Source: Alphaproteobacteria bacterium
GTDB taxonomy: Bacteria > Pseudomonadota > Alphaproteobacteria > RF32 > CAG-239
DNA: 13,132 bases
NCBI GenBank assembly: GCA_017964705.1
Contig: JAGCRL010000123.1
Span: 1-13,132 of the forward strand
Direction: 5' to 3'
In this document: piece after piece, positions 8,795 to 13,132 of the stretch
Layout: the number at the start of each line of letters is the position of its first letter
Position numbering within the stretch: position 1 is the first letter of the stretch
Notes under the pieces: model-generated
Databases searched by the model: none
Told to the model about the DNA's origin: nothing
What the model saw: only the letters and a program-made list of their open reading frames with translations
Translations under genes and position numbers: made by a program

Positions 8795-9232
8795 TTAGCA
8801 AGCTTTCTTACAGCAACAACCATCTTTTGCTGCATCAACAGCTTTAGGTTGTCCTTTTTGTTTAACCGCTGCTTGAGCTGCTGCTAAACGAGCAACTGGC
8901 ACACGGAACGGTGAGCAAGAAACATAATCTAACCCGCAATGATTGAAGAATTCAATAGATGCAGGATCACCACCATGTTCACCGCAAACACCCAAATGAA
9001 TATCTGGATTTGTCTTACGACCACATACACAAGCGCGTTCTACGAGTTTACCAACACCTTCCACATCAATAGATGCAAACGGATCAGCAACATAAACACC
9101 TTTAGCTCTGTAGCAATCTAAGATAGCACCGGTATCATCACGGCTCATACCCAAAGTTGTTTGTGTTAAGTCGTTTGTACCAAAGCCGAAGAAACCAGCA
9201 GATTCTGCAATGTATTCAGCTTGTAATGCAGC
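8795..9232 (-). CDS. ppdK: Pyruvate, phosphate dikinase, C-terminal part after an in-frame TGA
   Basis: These 145 codons (residues 755-899 of the reconstructed enzyme) continue the upstream PPDK frame directly after the TGA at 9233-9235. They hold the second half of the PEP/pyruvate barrel: [18 protein letters not shown], with the Asn and Asp that bind substrate and Mg, and [16 protein letters not shown] with catalytic Cys837. The family core ends near [14 protein letters not shown] tail of about 20 residues follows, ending in GCCCKKAC, which is not usual for the family. The only nearby in-frame ATG (9152-9154) has no ribosome binding site and would start inside the barrel, so independent translation is unlikely. 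A terminator follows the TAA. The part would be made only if the TGA is read through or is a sequence error. Confidence 0.85.
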   Translation of the reverse strand, partial: AALQAEYIAESAGFFGFGTNDLTQTTLGMSRDDTGAILDCYRAKGVYVADPFASIDVEGVGKLVERACVCGRKTNPDIHLGVCGEHGGDPASIEFFNHCGLDYVSCSPFRVPVARLAAAQAAVKQKGQPKAVDAAKDGCCCKKAC

Positions 9233-11494
9233 TCATGGTAATTCAATCATTGTACCAACCAAGTAGTCAATCTTCTTACCTTTTTCATCAAATACTTTTT
9301 GAGCTGTTGTATCAATGATGTTCTTACAAATATCTAGTTCTTTCTTAGAACCAATCAAAGGAACTTCAATTTCAGGAATAACTTTAATTCCTTTAGCTTG
9401 GCATTCCAAAGCTGCCTCTAAGATAGCACGGGTTTGCATTTCGCAAATTTCTGGATATGTAACAGCCAAACGACAACCACGGTGACCAAGCATTGGATTT
9501 AATTCGTGCAATTTTTCTGCACGGTTCTTAACTTGAGCCAATGTCATACCCATTTTCTCTGCCAATTCTTGCATTTCTGCATCTGTATGAGGCAAAAATT
9601 CATGCAACGGAGGATCAAGCAAACGAACTGTCACTGGTAAACCATCCATAATTGTAAATAAGTCAATAAAGTCTTGCTTTTGATATGGTAACAAGCGAGC
9701 CAAAGCTTTACGACGACCTTCTTCATTATCAGATAAAATCATCGCACGCATATCTGCAATACGGTTAGCATCAAAGAACATGTGTTCTGTACGAGCCAAA
9801 CCGATGCCTTCAGCACCAAAATCACGAGCTTGTTTAGCATCTTTTGGTGTTTCTGCATTAGCACGAACTTTCATGGTTTTGATTTCATCAACCCAGGTCA
9901 TTAATTTACCAAAATTACCTGTCATTTCAACTTGAACAGTTGGAATTTTTCCTTCAATAATTTGACCTTTACCACCATCTAAAGATACCCAATCGCCTTC
10001 TTTAATAACAACCCCGGATTTTGTGCTCATTGTTTTTGCTTTATAATCAATAACAATATCTGTAGAACCGGAAACGCAAGGAGTACCCATACCACGAGCA
10101 ACCACAGCAGCGTGAGATGTCATACCACCACGAGCTGTGATAACACCTTGAGATGCATGCATACCACCAATGTCTTCCGGAGAAGTTTCATTACGAATAA
10201 GAACAACCTTTTCACCTTTTGAAGCCCATTCTTCTGCATCTTCAGCACAAAAAACAGCACGTCCAACAGCTGCCCCAGGAGAAGCTGGAAGACCTGTAGC
10301 AATAATATTTTTCTTTGCTTTCGGATCCAACATTGGGTGCAATAATTGGTCTAACTGATCAGCACCAACACGCATAATGGCTTCTTCTTTAGAAAGCATA
10401 CCTTCTTCATACATTTCAACAGCCATACGAACAGCAGCAGCAGCTGTTCTTTTACCATTACGACATTGCAACATCCATAATTTACCGTGTTCAATAGTAA
10501 ATTCCATATCTTGCATATCTTTGTAGTGAGCTTCAAGCTTATTACGAACATCAACAAGTTCTTTATAAAGATGAGGCCATAATTCTTCCAAAGAATTACC
10601 TTTACCTTGAGAACCCATTGGCTGTGGTGTACGAATACCTGCCACAACATCTTCACCTTGAGCATTAACTAAATATTCACCATAATAAACATTTTCACCT
10701 GTTGCAGGGTCACGAGAGAAGCAAACACCTGTTGCACTATCATCACCAGCATTACCAAATACCATTGATTGAACGTTAACTGCTGTACCCCAATCACCAG
10801 GAATGTTGTTTAATTTACGATAAATAATTGCACGTTCTACCATCCAAGAACCAAATACAGCACCAATACCTGCCCATAATTGATCCCATGGATCTTGCGG
10901 AACAACTTTACCTAATTTAACACCAATCTTTTTATATTCTTCAACTAATTCTTTTAAATCATCGGTTGTTAAATCTGTATCGGATTTATATCCTTTAGCT
11001 TTTTTCATATTTGCCAAAGCGTCTTCATATTCTTCCATATTTGCACCCAAAACAACATTTGAGAACATTTGCAAGAAACGACGATAAGCATCATATGCAA
11101 ATCTTTCACTTCCGGAAGCTTTTGCTAAAGCTTTAACTGTAACATCGTTCAAACCAAGATTTAAAACGGTATCCATCATACCTGGCATAGAAACTCTTGC
11201 TCCAGAACGAACAGAAACAAGCAGTGGATTATTTTCATCTGCAAATTTCTTACCCATAATTCCTTCAACATAAGAAAGAGCAGAACGAACTTGATCTTTC
11301 AAATCTGCCGGATAGGTTTTATTATTATTATAGTAATATGTACAAACTTCTGTTGTTACTGTAAATCCCGGAGGAACAGGCAAACCAACTTTATTCATTT
11401 CTGCCAAGTTAGCACCTTTACCGCCAAGGAGGTTTCTCATAGAGGCATCGCCTTCTGCTTTGCCGTCACCAAATGTATATACCCATTTACTCAT
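9233..11494 (-). CDS. ppdK: Pyruvate, phosphate dikinase, N-terminal 753 residues, stopped by an in-frame TGA
   Basis: PPDK interconverts pyruvate, ATP and phosphate with PEP, AMP and pyrophosphate. The start chosen is the ATG at 11492-11494, giving MSKWVYTFGDGKAEGD as in relatives; AGGAG lies 10 bases before it. A TTG two codons upstream is also possible. The N-terminal ATP-grasp domain shows NLLGGKGANLAEM and SVRSGARVSMPGMMDTVLNL. The swivelling phosphohistidine domain shows GGMTSHAAVVARGMG with His461. The PEP/pyruvate barrel begins with GAEGIGLARTEHMFF and includes LGHRGCRLA. The frame then meets TGA at codon 754 within GTMIELP-stop-AAL, where the family has a conserved Arg just after the Mg-binding Glu751. 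The rest follows in the same frame down to 8795 for 899 codons in all. As it stands, the product lacks catalytic Cys837 and would be inactive. Confidence 0.93.
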   Translation of the reverse strand: MSKWVYTFGDGKAEGDASMRNLLGGKGANLAEMNKVGLPVPPGFTVTTEVCTYYYNNNKTYPADLKDQVRSALSYVEGIMGKKFADENNPLLVSVRSGARVSMPGMMDTVLNLGLNDVTVKALAKASGSERFAYDAYRRFLQMFSNVVLGANMEEYEDALANMKKAKGYKSDTDLTTDDLKELVEEYKKIGVKLGKVVPQDPWDQLWAGIGAVFGSWMVERAIIYRKLNNIPGDWGTAVNVQSMVFGNAGDDSATGVCFSRDPATGENVYYGEYLVNAQGEDVVAGIRTPQPMGSQGKGNSLEELWPHLYKELVDVRNKLEAHYKDMQDMEFTIEHGKLWMLQCRNGKRTAAAAVRMAVEMYEEGMLSKEEAIMRVGADQLDQLLHPMLDPKAKKNIIATGLPASPGAAVGRAVFCAEDAEEWASKGEKVVLIRNETSPEDIGGMHASQGVITARGGMTSHAAVVARGMGTPCVSGSTDIVIDYKAKTMSTKSGVVIKEGDWVSLDGGKGQIIEGKIPTVQVEMTGNFGKLMTWVDEIKTMKVRANAETPKDAKQARDFGAEGIGLARTEHMFFDANRIADMRAMILSDNEEGRRKALARLLPYQKQDFIDLFTIMDGLPVTVRLLDPPLHEFLPHTDAEMQELAEKMGMTLAQVKNRAEKLHELNPMLGHRGCRLAVTYPEICEMQTRAILEAALECQAKGIKVIPEIEVPLIGSKKELDICKNIIDTTAQKVFDEKGKKIDYLVGTMIELP

Positions 11495-11561
11495 GGTCAA
11501 TCAGCTCCTATTAGCTTTAAATAAGTTAAAACAGCCACGCACAAACACAAAAACCTTGTTT

Positions 11562-11588
11562 TGCCGCGGCAGAACAAAAATTCTGCGC
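11562..11588 (-). promoter_or_regulatory. GC-rich palindrome and overlapping hairpin in the PPDK leader
   Basis: TGCCGCGGCA (11562-11571) is a perfect 10-base palindrome in otherwise very A/T-rich DNA. It overlaps a hairpin with arms GCAGAA (11569-11574) and TTCTGC (11581-11586), extendable by two more pairs past a bulged G. The two cannot form together. They lie 68-94 bases before the PPDK ATG, in its likely leader. No U-run follows, so this is not a normal terminator. Confidence 0.4.
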
Positions 11589-11596
11589 TCAATTTA

Positions 11597-11625
11597 TATC
11601 ACTAATTTAGAATATTCAAGCAAAA
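11597..11625 (-). promoter_or_regulatory. Candidate promoter region of PPDK
   Basis: On the minus strand a TATAAA-like -10 box lies near 11597-11602, with a TTGAAT/GCTTGA element 15-17 bases upstream. Transcription from here would give a leader of about 100 bases carrying the hairpin. The exact boxes are uncertain. Confidence 0.35.
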
Positions 11626-11686
11626 AATGCGCTAATATTATTTTAAATTCAGAGAGATAGAAAAGAAACAAATTAACAATCCGCTT

Positions 11687-11716
11687 TTTACTATATATTA
11701 AACTTTCTATTATAAA
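11687..11716 (+). promoter_or_regulatory. Weak candidate promoter of the beta-barrel protein gene
   Basis: TTTACT (11687-11692) and TATAAA (11711-11716) are 18 bases apart, about 50 bases before the ATG at 11765. TATAGA at 11741-11746 is another possible -10 box, with a poor -35. The region is so A/T-rich that chance matches are likely. Confidence 0.3.
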
Positions 11717-11764
11717 TTATCCTCAGAATAGTCCTGTACATATAGAGTAAAAAGGAATTTTGAT

Positions 11765-12643
11765 ATGAAAAAAATTATATTATTTTTAAGTGTTTTATTT
11801 GCTTTTACAGTAAACAATGCGTCTGCTAGAACATATTACTATAACAACTATGATTATAACGATAATTATAACTACAATCGTAACAGCAACAATAATACAT
11901 ACACCTATAACAACAATAATAATAACTATCAATTAAAAAAACAAAATTCCGATTTAAAGAAAACAGACTATAATCAAAATACTTATCATAAAACAAAAAC
12001 TATAAAACCTTATGTTGGTTTTGAATTATCTAATTTAAAAAGAAATTTCACCGAAAAAGATGGTTACTTTAAAGATAATGAAGCAACATATTTCAGAGAT
12101 TCTTCTTTCGGAGGTTCTGCTATTTTAGGTTTGAAAGCACATAAATATTTTGGTTTTGAGGGTTTTTATCAACGTTCTTTCGGTGAAAGAAAAAATAATA
12201 CTATAACAGCAGAAATTCCTGTTGATAAAAATGGTGTTTACGATCCGACTGGTAAAAATTTTGATCACTATGCTGATGGTAAAATATATGACAAAAGAAC
12301 ATTTTTATCAAGCTCTTACGGTATTGATTTATTAGCTTATCTACCTTTAAATCAACAACTTGATTTATTAGCATCTGTTGGTGTTGGACAATATGAGTTT
12401 GAAACACGTGCTAAAGGAAAAATAACCTGGGATTCTGATGAAGCTAATAAATATTATTACATTGATAGCGCAACAACAAATAAAGATTTTGATTCTGCCG
12501 GTATTCGTGTAGGTTTAGGTTTACAATATAATATTGAAGATACTGTAGCACTACGTGGTATGGTGCGTTATGTAAAACTTTCAAAAGATGATTATATTAA
12601 AAACCTTGTAGAAATGTCTCTTGGTGTCTTTTATTTATTCTAA
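11765..12643 (+). CDS. Secreted outer-membrane beta-barrel protein with Asn/Tyr-rich N-terminus
   Basis: The product has 292 residues. A signal peptide is clear: MKKIILFLSVLFAFTVNNASA, with cleavage probably after residue 21. The next 35 or so residues (about 22-57) are low-complexity, made almost only of Asn and Tyr with some Asp, Thr and Ser. From about residue 82 (KPYVGFELSNL) to the end the sequence alternates polar and hydrophobic residues as in an OmpA-like or porin-like eight-strand barrel: SFGGSAILGLKAHKYFGFEG, SSSYGIDLLAYLPL, LDLLASVGVGQYEF, AGIRVGLGLQYNI and ALRGMVRYVKL. It ends SLGVFYLF with a terminal Phe, the usual signal for barrel assembly. AAGGA lies 8 bases before the ATG. 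It is a single gene, divergent from PPDK. The function (adhesin, porin or structural) cannot be told from the sequence. Confidence 0.8.
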   Translation: MKKIILFLSVLFAFTVNNASARTYYYNNYDYNDNYNYNRNSNNNTYTYNNNNNNYQLKKQNSDLKKTDYNQNTYHKTKTIKPYVGFELSNLKRNFTEKDGYFKDNEATYFRDSSFGGSAILGLKAHKYFGFEGFYQRSFGERKNNTITAEIPVDKNGVYDPTGKNFDHYADGKIYDKRTFLSSSYGIDLLAYLPLNQQLDLLASVGVGQYEFETRAKGKITWDSDEANKYYYIDSATTNKDFDSAGIRVGLGLQYNIEDTVALRGMVRYVKLSKDDYIKNLVEMSLGVFYLF

Positions 12644-12651
12644 AAGATATA

Positions 12652-13131
12652 TTATAACTTTACCACAGCGCTATGTCTATAACCTGTTTTGTTTTCATAG
12701 CGATAAGAAAAAAATAGTTTTTCACCGCAAGCAGTACAATAAGGACAAACATCTATTTGTTTAACACCACATTCTATAAGTTGTTGTTTGTTTATACCTT
12801 TTAAATCCACAAAAAACTTATCTTCCCTTTTTTTAAATAAGCTTTGCGTATTTTGGACTGTATTATAAAGCTCTTTATAAACATCTTCCCCAACATTATA
12901 GCAATCTTTACAAATAGCAGGACCAATTATAGCTTTAATATCTTTAGGATTAAAACCGTACTCATTAACCATCTTTTTTATTGATATTTTAGCCATGTTT
13001 TGTGCTGTACCACGCCAACCTGCATGAGATAACAAAACAACACCGTCACAATAAAAAACAAGAGGTGTACAATCACCAAAGTTCATAAAAGCAGAACCTT
13101 TTCTTTCTATTAATAAACCATCTGTTTTTTC
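12652..13131 (-). CDS. pgeF: PgeF/YfiH-type purine nucleoside phosphorylase / laccase-domain protein (5' end beyond window)
   Basis: The frame is open from the right edge to TAA at 12652-12654, giving 159 residues. Family members have about 240-260, so the N-terminal third is missing. The ATG at 13084-13086 is internal: the frame continues upstream as EKTDGLLIERKGSAF, which matches the family. Zinc-site residues are visible in MNFGDCTPLVFY (Cys) and LLSHAGWRGTAQNM (His). Then come KAIIGPAICKDCYNVGEDVY, VDLKGINKQQLIECGV and CPYCTACGEKLFFSYR, all in family order. Proteins of this family act on purine nucleosides and, in E. coli, have been linked to peptidoglycan precursor fidelity. The gene is convergent with the beta-barrel gene, with only 8 bases between stops and no clear terminator. 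Confidence 0.88.
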   Translation of the reverse strand, partial: EKTDGLLIERKGSAFMNFGDCTPLVFYCDGVVLLSHAGWRGTAQNMAKISIKKMVNEYGFNPKDIKAIIGPAICKDCYNVGEDVYKELYNTVQNTQSLFKKREDKFFVDLKGINKQQLIECGVKQIDVCPYCTACGEKLFFSYRYENKTGYRHSAVVKL

Positions 13132-13132
13132 A

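Noticed and set aside
9152..9154. ATG as an independent start for a separate C-terminal PPDK protein
   Set aside because: It has no ribosome binding site and lies inside the catalytic barrel.
9233..9235. TGA read as tryptophan (Mycoplasma-type code)
   Set aside because: All Trp codons I checked in dnaE, eno, ppdK, the deaminase and the barrel gene are TGG, no other gene has an in-frame TGA, and the site is a conserved Arg, not Trp.
8795..11494. PPDK split by a frameshift into two genes
   Set aside because: Both parts are in the same frame and the residue spacing across the TGA matches the family exactly, so only one codon is affected.
11460..11660. Small plus-strand frame over the PPDK start and leader
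   Set aside because: It lies opposite the PPDK start, has no binding site and a random-looking product.

Overview
The window is about two-thirds A+T and looks like the chromosome of a low-GC alphaproteobacterium, probably an uncultured gut- or host-associated one. This assignment comes from the feel of the protein sequences: enolase, PPDK and the DnaE alpha subunit all read like divergent alphaproteobacterial versions. It is not based on any search. Nearly all of the window is core metabolism and housekeeping. I see no phage genes, transposase, CRISPR array, tRNA or rRNA.

Layout: positions 1-771 (minus) hold the first 257 codons of an unrecognised multi-pass membrane protein that runs off the left edge. 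It sits 14 bases behind dnaE (786-4259, minus), which has its own promoter. Next, still on the minus strand, a strong promoter drives eno (4674-5951), followed 12 bases later by a small single-span membrane protein (4407-4661) and a clear terminator. On the plus strand, divergent from eno, come a dCMP-type deaminase (6098-6562), an orphan LuxR/NarL-type response regulator (6652-7284) and a shortened prepilin peptidase (7339-8046), ending in a hairpin that can work in both directions. A DUF805 membrane protein (8101-8634) and pyruvate, phosphate dikinase (8795-11494) lie on the minus strand. A secreted beta-barrel protein with an Asn/Tyr-rich head (11765-12643, plus) follows, and the window ends in a 5'-truncated PgeF/YfiH-type protein (12652 to past the edge, minus).

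How the genes fit together: enolase and PPDK are adjacent steps of lower glycolysis (2-phosphoglycerate to PEP to pyruvate). A PPDK would suit a fermentative, PPi-using, reversible lower glycolysis. The two genes are not one operon. DnaE and the dCMP deaminase relate to DNA synthesis and dNTP supply. The remaining genes concern the cell envelope and regulation.

The most notable point is that the PPDK reading frame is complete over 899 codons except for one in-frame TGA at codon 754, exactly where the family has a conserved arginine next to the Mg-binding glutamate. One base change at 9235 would restore arginine. None of the ten gene ends in the window uses TGA as its stop, but all tryptophans checked are TGG, so a Trp-recoded code is not supported. 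The likeliest explanations are a recent nonsense mutation or a sequence error. I found no convincing new multi-gene system; the other findings are modest.
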